From NCBI GenBank assembly GCA_965204915.1, contig OZ242023.1, positions 3,224,001 through 3,288,000 of the forward strand: a DNA stretch of 64,000 nt, given 5' to 3'. A program made the translations under genes and the position numbers. Positions 43,099 through 52,525 of the stretch are shown piece after piece. This stretch comes from HK1 sp965204915 (lineage in GTDB: Bacteria > Pseudomonadota > Gammaproteobacteria > HK1). Position 1 is the stretch's first letter. Each line of letters begins with the position of its first letter. Under the pieces are notes generated by a model. That model was not told where the DNA came from and ran no database searches. It saw only the letters and a program-made list of their open reading frames with translations.

Positions 43099-44037
43099 AT
43101 GAACCCCGGCCCGGTGGTGGCGCTGTCCGGCGGCATCGGCGGCGCGAAGCTCGCGCTCGGCCTGTACCGCGTGCTGCCCCCCGATTCGCTCACTGTGATC
43201 TGCAACCCGGGCGACGACTTCGACCACCTTGGGCTGCGCATCTGTCCCGATATCGACACCGTCCTCTACACGCTGGCCGGGATCGCCAATCCCGAGACCG
43301 GGTGGGGACGGGCGGGCGAGACCTGGACCTTCATGCGGACCCTGGCCGAGCTCGGCGGGGAGATCTGGTTCCAGCTCGGCGACGGCGATCTTGCGCTACA
43401 TGTCGAACGCACCCGCCGCCTCGCGGCCGGCGAGCCGCTGTCGCACGTCATCGGGGACGTGGCCCGACGTCTGGGTGTGCGCGCGCGGATCGTGCCCGCC
43501 TGCGATGCGATGGTGCGCACCCTCGTGCGCACGCCGGACGGGCGGCTGCCGTTCCAGCACTACTTCGTGCGCGACCGGTGCGAGCCGGCGGTCACCGGCT
43601 TCGACTTCGAGGGCGCCGGAGACGCGCGCCCGTGCGGGGCGGCGCTCGAAGCGCTGGCCGATCCCTCGTTGCGATGCGTGGTCGTGTGTCCGTCCAACCC
43701 CTTCATCAGCATCGACCCGATCCTCGCGGTGCCGGGGATGCGCGATGCGGTCCGCGCCGCCGGAGCGCCGGTGATCGGGATCTCACCGATCGTCGGGGGC
43801 CGCGCGGTGAAGGGGCCCACCGCAAAGATGATGCGCGAGCTCGGCCTCGACGTCTCGAACCGCGCCATCGAGCGGCATTACGGAGACCTCGTCGACGCCT
43901 GGATCATCGATTCGGCGGATGCGGCGGACGCGGCCGGATTCGGCCGGCCGGTGCGCGCAGCCCCGACCCTGATGCGGAGCGACACGGACAAGGACGCCCT
44001 CGCGCGGGAGGTGCTGGAGTTCACGGCCGAGCTTTGA
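43099..44037 (+). CDS. cofD: 2-phospho-L-lactate transferase (F420 synthesis)
   Basis: The 312-residue product has the CofD/FbiA signature: VALSGGIGGAKLALGLYRVL, the block VICNPGDDFDHLGLRICPDI, FQLGDGDLALHVERTRRLAA and GISPIVGGRAVKGPTAKMM. It transfers the phospholactyl-type group from the activated guanylyl donor to Fo, giving F420-0 (or its dehydro or glyceryl variant, depending on the organism). The ATG at 43099 puts the VALSGGIGG strand at the N-terminus as in relatives; an upstream extension to 42940 has no similarity. CofE and CofD together show that this bacterium makes F420; fbiC and cofC are not in the window. Confidence 0.93.
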   Translation: MNPGPVVALSGGIGGAKLALGLYRVLPPDSLTVICNPGDDFDHLGLRICPDIDTVLYTLAGIANPETGWGRAGETWTFMRTLAELGGEIWFQLGDGDLALHVERTRRLAAGEPLSHVIGDVARRLGVRARIVPACDAMVRTLVRTPDGRLPFQHYFVRDRCEPAVTGFDFEGAGDARPCGAALEALADPSLRCVVVCPSNPFISIDPILAVPGMRDAVRAAGAPVIGISPIVGGRAVKGPTAKMMRELGLDVSNRAIERHYGDLVDAWIIDSADAADAAGFGRPVRAAPTLMRSDTDKDALAREVLEFTAEL

Positions 44038-44142
44038 GCGAGGCCGGCGGTCCGGGCGGTGGTGACGATTGCGCTGCCCAAGGTAGCTGTGGCGGTTACC
44101 CGCCGGGCTCCCTGGGTGAGGAAAACGATACCGACACGAACC

Positions 44143-45117
44143 TCACCCGGGGACGAAGCCGAGCCGCTTGTCGACCACGTTCACCAGCGGCTCGCCGGCG
44201 CGGTAGCGGCGGAAATTCTCGATGAACACCTCCGCCATGTCCGTCTTGCAGTCCCAGGTATCGCCGGACATGTGCGGCGAGACGATCACGTTCTCCATCT
44301 CCCAGAGGGGGCTCGCGGCCGGCAGCGGCTCCTCGGCGAAGACGTCGAGGCCCGCGCCGGCGATGACCCCGTTCCCGAGCGCCTCGATCATCGCCGGCTC
44401 GTCGACCAGCGCGCCGCGACCGAGGTTGAAGAAGCGCGCGGTGGGCTTCATCGCCGCGAACCGGGCCGCTCCGAACATGCTGCGGGTCTGCGCGGTCAGC
44501 GGGGTGATCAGCACCACCCAGTCCGCGGATCCGAGCCGCCGGTCCAGATCCTCGTTGCCGTGCACCCGGCCGAATTCGGGGTCTCCGTCGCGCGCGCTGC
44601 GTCCGACGATCTCGACCTCGATGCCGGCCGCCCGCAGGGTGCGCCCGATCGCGCGTCCGATGCTGCCGGCGCCCACCACCAGCGCCCGCGTACCCTCGAT
44701 CTTCCCGGTGAGCCGGTGCGACCACGTCCGCTCGCGCTGCAACGCTCCGGTGCGGCGGAAGTCCTTGGCGAACGCGAGGATCATGCCGAGCGTGTACTCC
44801 GCCATCGGCTGGTCGAACACGCCGCGGAGGTTGGTCAGGGTGACGTCGCTCTCGACGAGGGCCGGGAACAGGGCCGCATCCACCCCGGCGCCACACCACT
44901 GGATCCACCGGAGACGGTCCGCGCATTCGAAGGCGTGCCTGACGTCGCTGGCGGCGAATTGCCATCCAAGCAGCACCTCGGCGCCCGGCAGCGTGTCACG
45001 GAGCGCGTCGAGGTCGTTCGCGCAACGGAAGGAGGCCGCGGCATCGAGCGCTTCCAGGCCGGGCACTTCGCCGGCGGATTCGACCCCCTGGATGACCACG
45101 GTGGTTCGTTCGTTCAT
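44143..45117 (-). CDS. D-2-hydroxyacid dehydrogenase (NAD-dependent)
   Basis: A 324-residue protein with the two-domain fold. The N-terminal substrate domain has LRWIQWCGAGVDAALFPALV. The NAD Rossmann motif is LVVGAGSIGRAIGRTLRAAG, followed by ADWVVLITPLTAQTRSMFGA, ARFFNLGRGALVDEPAMIEA with the catalytic Arg replaced context GLDVFAEEPLP, and the end VSPHMSGDTWD with the acid-base His. It reduces 2-ketoacids or oxidises D-2-hydroxyacids. The ATG at 45115-45117 gives a normal length. It ends about 105 bp from the converging cofD gene. Confidence 0.9.
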   Translation of the reverse strand: MNERTTVVIQGVESAGEVPGLEALDAAASFRCANDLDALRDTLPGAEVLLGWQFAASDVRHAFECADRLRWIQWCGAGVDAALFPALVESDVTLTNLRGVFDQPMAEYTLGMILAFAKDFRRTGALQRERTWSHRLTGKIEGTRALVVGAGSIGRAIGRTLRAAGIEVEIVGRSARDGDPEFGRVHGNEDLDRRLGSADWVVLITPLTAQTRSMFGAARFAAMKPTARFFNLGRGALVDEPAMIEALGNGVIAGAGLDVFAEEPLPAASPLWEMENVIVSPHMSGDTWDCKTDMAEVFIENFRRYRAGEPLVNVVDKRLGFVPG

Positions 45118-45286
45118 CGTTTCGGCTCCGGTCTTCGTCCGGTGGCCGCCGCTGGTGGCGCTCGCCACCCGGCCGCGCAGCGCTCCTCGGGGGAGCGTGC
45201 AGTACCCCGAAGCCTGCCGCACCGGCTGCCACGCCGCCGCTGCCGCAGGGGGGTCACCCGTCCGGCCTGCCTCTTCCGCATGGCCG

Positions 45287-46144
45287 TCAGCATCGATACT
45301 CCGGTTCCCCGCCGCCCGCCTCCGCGCCCTCCAGGTTCACGATCTCCGCACTCGTGGTCTCCGTATCCACGGGTTCCGCCCCCGCGGTCTCCGTCCCCCA
45401 GGTGCTCGCGTGCAGGGGCGCTTCGATCCGGAACGGACAGGGCGCGGCGAGCACGATCACTCCTTGCGCGTACACCAGGGAGCTGAGGGATTCCTCGAAC
45501 GACCCCAGGTTGGGCAGTGCATGGGCCGCAAGATCGGCACGTATCTCGATCTCGGGGTCGGCCGCGGCGACCATCCGGGTGACCTTGAGCTCGACCGTGG
45601 CGAGGTCCGCCACCCTTCCCTCGGCGGGCTGCTCGAAGCGGCCCCTCGTCTCCCCCGCAATCACCACCGCGCCACCGAGCCCGGTGTAGCGCATCCGCAA
45701 CGCGGCCTGATGTCCGCTCCGGCCCGCGCGGGGGGCCGAGCCTCTGAGCAACACGATGAGCCGGGACTCGCCTTCACCCCCGAAACGGTAGCGGAGCCTC
45801 ATGGTGATCTCGACCGGCATCTTCCCCCGCCACGCGCCGCCCAATCGAAGTTGTTCGATGATCACGGAGGTGGAGTCGCGCCCACCGTAGCCCACGTCGC
45901 GGATCGCCCCGCCGCCCGCCGTGGCGGCGAGGATGCCGCGCCCGAGGTCCGCCCGTGCCTCGGAGAAGCTGGGCAGGAATCGACCGTTCGCGTCGTCGAG
46001 CATGGCGCTCTCGGCGCAGGAATCGCCGGTGGTGGCGGAGGACAGCTTGTGGATGCCCTTGCAGGTGACGCGATACACGCCCGCCCCTGCCGTTGACGCG
46101 GCCAGCGTCCCCGCCAGCAGGAGCACGGCGGACACCCGAAACAC
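45287..46144 (-). CDS. Exported protein of unknown function
   Basis: A roughly 285-residue product with a clear signal peptide (VSAVLLLAGTLAASTAGAG). The mature part is strand-rich: VYRVTCKGIHKLSSATTGDS, EITMRLRYRFGGEGESRLIV, and paired cysteines. It ends in an acidic tail (EIVNLEGAEAGGGEPEYRC). No family was recognised. The start is uncertain: GTG at 46144 or 46135, or a CTG nearer to the GGGAGG at about 46172. It lies downstream of the terminator that ends the dipeptide-binding protein gene, so it has its own transcript. Confidence 0.55.
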   Translation of the reverse strand: MFRVSAVLLLAGTLAASTAGAGVYRVTCKGIHKLSSATTGDSCAESAMLDDANGRFLPSFSEARADLGRGILAATAGGGAIRDVGYGGRDSTSVIIEQLRLGGAWRGKMPVEITMRLRYRFGGEGESRLIVLLRGSAPRAGRSGHQAALRMRYTGLGGAVVIAGETRGRFEQPAEGRVADLATVELKVTRMVAAADPEIEIRADLAAHALPNLGSFEESLSSLVYAQGVIVLAAPCPFRIEAPLHASTWGTETAGAEPVDTETTSAEIVNLEGAEAGGGEPEYRC

Positions 46145-46283
46145 CGGGAACCGGCAGTGTCTCAGCTTCAGCCTCCCTCTGCGGATGGGCGGAGGCGCAA
46201 CCCGACAGCGCCCGCCCCCGTCGTGCCGGGGGCGCCGCCGCATACCCCTGGTCCGGCGGCGCCGCGCAGTCCCGCATGACCGG

Positions 46284-46311
46284 AAAAGGGCCGCCGCACG
46301 CGCGGCGGCCC
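46284..46311 (-). terminator. Intrinsic terminator after the dipeptide-binding protein gene
   Basis: A perfect 10-bp stem, GGGCCGCCGC with GCGGCGGCCC, lies 28 bases after the binding protein stop codon and is followed by TTTT on the minus strand. This is the best intrinsic terminator in the window and closes the leftward ABC transporter operon. Confidence 0.8.
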
Positions 46312-46338
46312 TCGCTGGAACGGCGATCCGGTCGCGGC

Positions 46339-47940
46339 TCAGGACATCAGGTATCCCCACTCGTGGATGCGGAAGCCGTCGCCCTCGCCGACCGGATGCT
46401 TGCGGTGGCCGCCGAGCTTCATGGACCTCGCATCGAGCCAGTGGGTGAACAGCGGGATGATGGAGCCGCCTTCGTCCCACATGAGCTGCTGCGCCTCGCA
46501 GTAGATCTCCCTGCGCTCCGGCCCGTCCTTGGTGCCCCTCGCCATCTCGATGAGCTTGTCGAACCTCTCGTTTCTCCAGAACGCCTCGTTCCACTTCGCC
46601 TGGGAGAGGTAGGCCAGCGAGAAACGCAGGTCCGCGGTGGGGCGCGGCATCCAGTTCGATCCGACGATGGGGTAGTCGGGCTTCAGCCAGATGTTCGACC
46701 AGTAGCCGTCCACCGGCTCGCGGATGAAGTTGAGGTCGAAGCCGATCTTCGCGGCGTTCTCCTTCATCATGAGCGCCATGTCGATCGACTGCACGCCGCC
46801 CGCGGCCTCGGAGGTGTGGAAGTTGACGGCGCCGCCGTCCATCCCCGCCTTCTTCAGGTGGAACTTCGCCTTGTCGAGGTCGACGTCGCGCTGCGGGATC
46901 TCGGGGCAGTGGTACGGGTCCAGCTCGGAGATGGGGGTGTCGTTGCCCATCAGCCCATAGCCCTTCTGGATGTTGTCCAGCACCGCCTGGCGGTCGATCA
47001 GCAGGCGCATCGCCTGGCGGAAGTCGCGGTTGCTGGTAGGCGCCCGCTCCGAGTTCATCGCGAACGTCAGGTGGCGGCTCGACGGGGAGTTCGCCATCGT
47101 GGTGCCCGGCGCCCCCTCGATGATCGGGATCGACTTCGGATCGACGCGCACCGTGATGTGGATGTCGCCGGCGAGGAGCGCGTTGACCCGCGCCGCGGTG
47201 TCCCCGATGCCGAAGCTCTCCACCTCGTCCACGTGGGGATAGCCCTCGTGGTGGTAGTTCGGGTTCTTCTTCGCGAGCATCCCGACCCCGGGCCGGAAGC
47301 TGTCGAGGACGAACGGGCCGGTGCCGACGAGGTTGTCGAAGTCCTCGAAGCCGTCCGGCACCACCACCGCGTGCATGTCGCCGAGGTACATCGGGAAGTC
47401 GGCGTTCGGCGCCTCCAGGTCGATGACGAGCCAGTCGCCGTCCGCCTTCATGTCCGTGATGACGTTCAACCACGCCTTGATGATCGAGTCGGACTTGTCG
47501 CCGCGATGGCGGTTCAGGGTGTAGATGCAGTCCTGGACGGTCAGCGGTTTGCCGTTGTGGAACTCGACCCCCTTGCGGATCTTGAACCGCCACGTCTTCA
47601 GGTCGTCCGATGCGTTCCACTCGGTAGCGAGGTCCGGCTCCGCCGTGAGCTTCGTCGAGTAGCGGATGATGGGGCTGCAGATCTGGTACGCCCGCATGAA
47701 GTCGAGCGAGGTGGTCACCCGGTTCGGGTTCAGGGTGTCGTTCGCGCTGTGGGTGTACCAGCCGACCCGCATCCGGCCTCCCTTGACCGGGGTGTCGGCC
47801 AGCACCGAATCCGACGCGGCAAGCAGGGAGGTGGCGGCGGTCGCCGCGACCCCGACCGCGCCCAGTCGTCCCGCGAATTCGCGGCGGGAGATCCGGCGGG
47901 CCTCGTACTCCTTCCGGTAGTACTGGATGTACTGGTTCAT
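46339..47940 (-). CDS. Dipeptide-type ABC transporter binding protein (SBP family 5, Tat-exported)
   Basis: A 533-residue family 5 periplasmic binding protein. It starts with a twin-arginine signal (RRISRREFAGRLGAVGVAAT, cleavage near VLADTPV). Family segments include PDLATEWNASDDLKTWRFKI, RKGVEFHNGKPLTVQDCIYT, NLVGTGPFVLDSF and RDFRQAMRLLIDRQAVLDNI. It delivers peptides, opines or similar small amides to the permeases encoded upstream in the operon. A 199-bp gap separates it from the ATPase gene; an intrinsic terminator follows. Confidence 0.92.
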   Translation of the reverse strand: MNQYIQYYRKEYEARRISRREFAGRLGAVGVAATAATSLLAASDSVLADTPVKGGRMRVGWYTHSANDTLNPNRVTTSLDFMRAYQICSPIIRYSTKLTAEPDLATEWNASDDLKTWRFKIRKGVEFHNGKPLTVQDCIYTLNRHRGDKSDSIIKAWLNVITDMKADGDWLVIDLEAPNADFPMYLGDMHAVVVPDGFEDFDNLVGTGPFVLDSFRPGVGMLAKKNPNYHHEGYPHVDEVESFGIGDTAARVNALLAGDIHITVRVDPKSIPIIEGAPGTTMANSPSSRHLTFAMNSERAPTSNRDFRQAMRLLIDRQAVLDNIQKGYGLMGNDTPISELDPYHCPEIPQRDVDLDKAKFHLKKAGMDGGAVNFHTSEAAGGVQSIDMALMMKENAAKIGFDLNFIREPVDGYWSNIWLKPDYPIVGSNWMPRPTADLRFSLAYLSQAKWNEAFWRNERFDKLIEMARGTKDGPERREIYCEAQQLMWDEGGSIIPLFTHWLDARSMKLGGHRKHPVGEGDGFRIHEWGYLMS

Positions 47941-48139
47941 TGTTGGAATCCCTCCTTCCTTGTCCGAGGAGTTTTCATCAGGCCGATCAGAGGTGGTGAA
48001 TCATCGCCGGGGCGCCCGACGACGCCCTCGTTGCAGCGGCTCCGAAGCTGGAACCGGGGGGTGTCAACGGCCCCGGACGCTGGCCTGACGTCCCGAGACT
48101 AACAACCTTGCCGGCGGGTGTCACGGACCGCCGGCGGAC

Positions 48140-49969
48140 TCAGGCATGGCCCGCCGGCGCCTCCAGGAGCTCGTCCACTTCGCGGTGGCAGGCAATCCGG
48201 TGATCCTGCTCCAGGCGGTGCACCGGGGGTTCCTCCACGTCGCAGGTGCCCGGAATCATGAGGGGACAGCGGGTATGGAACGGGCAGCCGGTGAGGCCGA
48301 TGTTCACCACGTCGGCCATGGCCTGCTCGGCTTCGCGGGTTGCGCGGTGGTCTTCGAGCCAGCCGGTGCGCATCTCCGGCACGGAGCTCAGCAGCAGCCG
48401 CGTGTAGGGGTGGTGCGGCGGCGAGAGGATGCGGCGGGTCGGACCCTGCTCGGCGACGCGGCCCGCGTAGAGCACCACGATGCGGTTCGCGAACGAGGCC
48501 ACCGTCGAGAGGTCGTGGCTGATGAACACGAAGGCGGTGTCGAGCCGCTCCTGCAACGATTCGAGCAGCTTGATGACGGCGGCGCCGACCACGGTGTCGA
48601 GCGCCGAGGTCACCTCGTCGCAGAGGATGACGTCCGGCTCCGCCGCCAGTGCGCGGGCGAGGTTGACGCGCTGCTTCTCCCCGCCGGAGAGCTCGTGCGG
48701 GAAGCGTCCGGCATAGTCCGCCGGCAGCTCCACCATGTTCAGCAGCTCCCCGACCCTCCGGTCGCGTTCCGCGCCGGTCATCCCGAGGTAGAACTCCAGC
48801 GGCCGGCCGAGCGCCTGCGCCACCAGCTTCTTCGGGTTGAACGAGACGTCCGGCATCTGCAGCACGAGCTGGACACGTTGCAGGTCCTTCTTGTCGCGCT
48901 GCTTCACGTCGGGGGGGAGGACCTTGCCGTCGAGCCGCACCTCGCCCTCGAACGAGGGGGTGAGGCCGGAGATGACCCGCGCCATCGTGGACTTGCCGCA
49001 GCCGGACTCCCCGATGACCCCGACCGCCTGCCCGCGGGGGACGTCGACGTCGACGTCGAAGAGGATCTGCACGCCGGGCCTGCCGCCCCTGACGCCTCCG
49101 TACCCTGCATTGACGCCGTGCAGCGACAGCACCGGCGGCTGCCCGCTCGACTCGAGGTCGGCCCCGGGCCCGTTCGCGCGCGGCGGCGGGCGCACCGCCG
49201 CCATGAGCTGCCGGGTGTACTCGTGCTCCGGCGCATGGAGGATCTGGTCGGTGTCCCCCTGCTCCATGATCTCGCCGCCGTAGAGCACGATGATGCGATC
49301 CGCCATCTGCGCGACCACCGCCAGATCGTGGGTGACGTAGAGCGCGGCGGCGCCGGAATCCCGGATCACGTCCTTGAACGCGGCCAGCACCTCGACTTGC
49401 GTGGTGACGTCGATCGCGGTGGTGGGCTCGTCGAACACCAGCAGGTCCGGACCGCACGACATCGCCATCACCGCGAGCAGGCGCTGGAGCTGCCCCCCGC
49501 TCACTTGGTGCGGGTACTTGCGGCCGATGCGTTCCGGCTCCGGGAGCCGCATCCGGCCGGCCAGATCGACCATCCGGATCTCGGCCTCGTCCTGCGGCAT
49601 CGTGCCGTGGACCAGCGGGCCCTCCGCGATCTGGGCGCCGAGGGTGTGGGCGACGTTGAACGCGGCGGCGGCCGACTGCGCAATGTAGGCGATGCGCCGG
49701 CCGCGCATGGCGCGCTTCTGGTCGAGCGAGAGGGAGAGCACCGGGCTCCCGTCGAACGACACCTCGCCGCCGGTGAAACGGCAGCCGGGCCGCGCGTAGG
49801 CGAGCGAGGACAGCGCGATGGTCGACTTGCCGGCGCCCGACTCGCCGATGAGCGCGAGCACCTCGCCCCGGTGGACCTCCAGCGAGACGCCCTTGACGAT
49901 GGGCATCCACTCGCCGGTGGGACGCCGGCCCTCCATGTGGAGATCCCCGATCCGGAGCAGAGCGCTCAT
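48140..49969 (-). CDS. Dipeptide-type ABC transporter, double ATP-binding protein
   Basis: A 609-residue fusion of DppD- and DppF-like domains. The first nucleotide-binding domain has Walker A GESGAGKST, signature VSGGQLQR and Walker B LLVFDEPTTAID. The second has GESGCGKST, LSGGEKQR and VILCDEVTSALD, followed by the oligopeptide-type C-terminal cysteine region GCPFHTRCPLMIPGTC. Fused DppDF proteins occur in GsiA-like importers. In the second Walker B the usual Pro is Val. The ATG at 49967-49969 overlaps the stop of the upstream permease (ATGA). Confidence 0.93.
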   Translation of the reverse strand: MSALLRIGDLHMEGRRPTGEWMPIVKGVSLEVHRGEVLALIGESGAGKSTIALSSLAYARPGCRFTGGEVSFDGSPVLSLSLDQKRAMRGRRIAYIAQSAAAAFNVAHTLGAQIAEGPLVHGTMPQDEAEIRMVDLAGRMRLPEPERIGRKYPHQVSGGQLQRLLAVMAMSCGPDLLVFDEPTTAIDVTTQVEVLAAFKDVIRDSGAAALYVTHDLAVVAQMADRIIVLYGGEIMEQGDTDQILHAPEHEYTRQLMAAVRPPPRANGPGADLESSGQPPVLSLHGVNAGYGGVRGGRPGVQILFDVDVDVPRGQAVGVIGESGCGKSTMARVISGLTPSFEGEVRLDGKVLPPDVKQRDKKDLQRVQLVLQMPDVSFNPKKLVAQALGRPLEFYLGMTGAERDRRVGELLNMVELPADYAGRFPHELSGGEKQRVNLARALAAEPDVILCDEVTSALDTVVGAAVIKLLESLQERLDTAFVFISHDLSTVASFANRIVVLYAGRVAEQGPTRRILSPPHHPYTRLLLSSVPEMRTGWLEDHRATREAEQAMADVVNIGLTGCPFHTRCPLMIPGTCDVEEPPVHRLEQDHRIACHREVDELLEAPAGHA

Positions 49970-50862
49970 TTCACCAGCTCGTCCGAGATGTCCTTCTGCG
50001 CGCGGGCGAGGTTCCAGTCCACCAGGAAGTTGATCGACAGGGTCACCGTGAAGATGGCCAGCGCCGGCAGGAGGACCGCGGCGGCGCCGACGAAGATGCC
50101 GGTCATGTTGTCCTTCACCATCGATCCCCAGTCGGCGTAGGGGGGCTGCACCCCGAGCCCGAGAAAGGAGAGCGCGCTCAGCAGCAGGATCGAGAACGTG
50201 TAGCGCAGGCCGAAGTCGGTCGAGAGGGGCACGAACGCGTTGGGCAGGACTTCGTTCCACAGGATCCACCACAGGCTCTCCCCGCGCGCGCGGGCGACCT
50301 CCACGAAGTCCTGGGTCATGGTGGTCGCGGCCAGCGCGCGGGAGATGCGGAACACCCGCGTCGCCTCGATGAAGCCGATCGCGCAGACCAGCGCGGTGAG
50401 CGAGGTGCCGAAGATCGACACGATGAGCAGCGCCAGCATGATGGTCGGGAACGAGATGAACGCATCGACGATGCGGCTGATGACCGAGTCGGTCCAGCCG
50501 CCCGCGATGCCCGCGATGAACCCGGTCACCACGCCGAGGAGGAAGGCGAGGATGGTGGCCACCAGGGCGAGCGAGAGGGTGGTCCGCGCACCGTAGACGA
50601 GCCTGGACGCCAGATCCCGCCCGAGGTAGTCCGAGCCGAGCAGCAGCCCCTCGTCCCCGATCGGGGCGAACGAGGTCCCGGTCACGATCGCGCTCTCCGT
50701 ATGCGGCGCGATGTAGGGGGCGAAGAGGGCGACGAAGAGCCAGAACAGCAGGACCGCGATGCAGACGTAGCCGTAGACCCCCAGCGGCGGGAACCGGAAT
50801 CCTCGCCGGATCGGGGCCGGCGCCGCGGCTTCGGTGTTCACGTTCATCCGGAACGCCTCCAT
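49966..50862 (-). CDS. Dipeptide-type ABC transporter permease (DppC-like)
   Basis: A 298-residue inner-membrane permease. A cytoplasmic N-terminus is followed by the first transmembrane segment (VYGYVCIAVLLFWLFVALFA), the LLGSDYLGRDLASRLVYGAR block typical of DppC, about five more segments and the EAA loop FVEVARARGESLWWILWNEV. It pairs with the DppB-like permease 43 bp upstream. ATG at 50862 or 50847 could start it. Confidence 0.92.
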   Translation of the reverse strand: MEAFRMNVNTEAAAPAPIRRGFRFPPLGVYGYVCIAVLLFWLFVALFAPYIAPHTESAIVTGTSFAPIGDEGLLLGSDYLGRDLASRLVYGARTTLSLALVATILAFLLGVVTGFIAGIAGGWTDSVISRIVDAFISFPTIMLALLIVSIFGTSLTALVCAIGFIEATRVFRISRALAATTMTQDFVEVARARGESLWWILWNEVLPNAFVPLSTDFGLRYTFSILLLSALSFLGLGVQPPYADWGSMVKDNMTGIFVGAAAVLLPALAIFTVTLSINFLVDWNLARAQKDISDELVK

Positions 50863-50905
50863 TCGACGTCTCGGAACGTCGCCTCGGGGAACGGCCCGGT
50901 GCGCC

Positions 50906-51856
50906 TCATTTGGGATGCCTCAGCCGGGGGTTGCTCAAGATGGAGATGACGTCGGCGAGGATGTAGAACCCGATGTAGATCGCACAGAACAGCATGGCGC
51001 AGGCCTGCACCACCGGGATGTCGCGGCTCTGCACGCCGTCGACCATCAGCTTGGCCACGCCCGGGAACGAGAAGATCACCTCCACCACCACCACCCCGGT
51101 GATGAGGTAGGCGAGGTTGATCGCGATGACGTTGACGATCGGCGCGAATGCGTTGGGCAATGCATGCCACAGCACGATCCGCATCCGCGGCACCCCCTTG
51201 AGGATCGCCATCTCGATCGCCGGCGAGGTCATGACGTTGAGCACCGCGCTGCGGGTCATGCGGGTCATGGGCGCGAGCACCGCGAACACCAGGGTCATCA
51301 CCGGCAGGAACATCGCCCGCGCGATCTGCTGGAAGGTCGGATCCATCGAGAGGTACGACACCGCCGGCACCCAGCGCAGCTCGATCGCGAAGAGCATCAC
51401 GAGCAGGGTGGCGATGAGGAACTCGGGGCCGGAGATCACCATCAGGGTGCCGATGGTCACCGCGCGGTCGAAGAGCGATCCGGGGTACATCGCGGCGATC
51501 AGCCCGAGGCCGAGCGCCAGCGGCACCGCGATGGCCGCGGTCAGGCCGCCGAGGGTGAGGGTGGTCGGCAGGCGGATGCTGATCATCTCGGCGATCGAAC
51601 GGCCCGTGCCCAGCGCCTCGCCCACCTCGCCCCGCAACAGGCCGCCGAGCCAGTCGAGATAGCGCACGTACGCGGGCCGGTACAGCCCGAGCTCCTCGCG
51701 GATGGCGTGCAGGGTCTCCTCGGTGGCGCCCTGCCCGAGGATCGCGTCGGCCACGTCGCCCGGAAGGATCTCGATCCCGAAGAAGACGAGCACCGACATC
51801 ACCCAGATGGTGACGATTCCCAGCGCGATGCGACGGACGATGAGATTCGCGATCAT
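50906..51856 (-). CDS. Dipeptide-type ABC transporter permease (DppB-like)
   Basis: The 316-residue permease has the DppB opening IVRRIALGIVTIWVMSVLVF, the periplasmic region with LGLYRPAYVRYLDWLGGLLR, about six transmembrane segments and the EAA loop around MAILKGVPRMRIVLWHALPN. It is the first gene of the leftward operon: DppB-like, DppC-like, fused ATPase, binding protein. Confidence 0.92.
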   Translation of the reverse strand: MIANLIVRRIALGIVTIWVMSVLVFFGIEILPGDVADAILGQGATEETLHAIREELGLYRPAYVRYLDWLGGLLRGEVGEALGTGRSIAEMISIRLPTTLTLGGLTAAIAVPLALGLGLIAAMYPGSLFDRAVTIGTLMVISGPEFLIATLLVMLFAIELRWVPAVSYLSMDPTFQQIARAMFLPVMTLVFAVLAPMTRMTRSAVLNVMTSPAIEMAILKGVPRMRIVLWHALPNAFAPIVNVIAINLAYLITGVVVVEVIFSFPGVAKLMVDGVQSRDIPVVQACAMLFCAIYIGFYILADVISILSNPRLRHPK

Positions 51857-52358
51857 GCGGCCTCTTTCCTGCTGCTTCCGATGCGGCGGCGAGCTGCCCG
51901 GCGGGACGGCCCGCGCCCCCCGGCACTCGTGGCGGGGCTCCGGCGCTCGTGGCGGGTCGCTTCTCCCCGCCTAACTACCGCACTTCACCGGGTTGGGGCA
52001 ACCGGCGGCGGGTCGTCCCGCGGGCCGTGAAATCGGTCGTGACCGCTCCGGTACACGTGGTTTCGCTCCATCGATCGGATGCGTTTCCCGCGGATGGCGT
52101 CCCCCGAACCGGGGGACTTCAGCGGGTACGCACCTCCCCAACCCGGCACAGCCGGAACCAAGCGCCGGTCATGAACCTGGGGTCGGCGCGTCCTGACGGA
52201 CGCGGGCGTCCCGCCCGTTTTGCCATCCAGCGGGCGTCCCGCCCGGGTCCCAAAGGGACACGCCGATCCCAGGACGCACCGCTCCAGGGAATCCGGCATC
52301 GGATGGTCGGAAGTCGGGCGGCGGATGGTTCTTCGTCGTTTTGTCGAAGATTTCATGA
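51857..52358. other. 502-bp intergenic region upstream of the ABC operon
   Basis: No gene is supported. It should hold the promoter of the leftward transporter operon. Two exact 16-bp copies of GCGGGCGTCCCGCCCG occur at 52202-52217 and 52230-52245; each can fold back on itself and the first is followed by TTTT on the plus strand, so a weak rightward terminator is possible. Confidence 0.5.
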
Positions 52359-52510
52359 CTCAAGTTTCGGGATTGCTGACCGAAATGGATTCCCGCTTTC
52401 GCGGGAATGACGTCATTTCAGCGAGACGCGCTGCTTTCAGCCTGGCCGTCATTCCCGCGAAAGCGGGAATCCATCGCCTGATTCAGGCATTTTGAATCCC
52501 GAAACTTGAG
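52359..52510. repeat. Palindromic MITE-like element, copy 4
   Basis: A 152-bp copy with the same CTCAAG...CTTGAG ends, slightly shortened on the left. Perfect 7-bp direct repeats ttcatga flank it (52352-52358 and 52511-52517). It ends 15 bp from the stop codon of the LysR gene. Confidence 0.9.
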
Positions 52511-52525
52511 TTCATGAGTAAGGGA

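Noticed and set aside
45287..47620. 777-codon minus-strand frame spanning two genes
   Set aside because: Only its 3' third is real (the exported protein). The rest is an off-frame reading of the dipeptide-binding protein gene.
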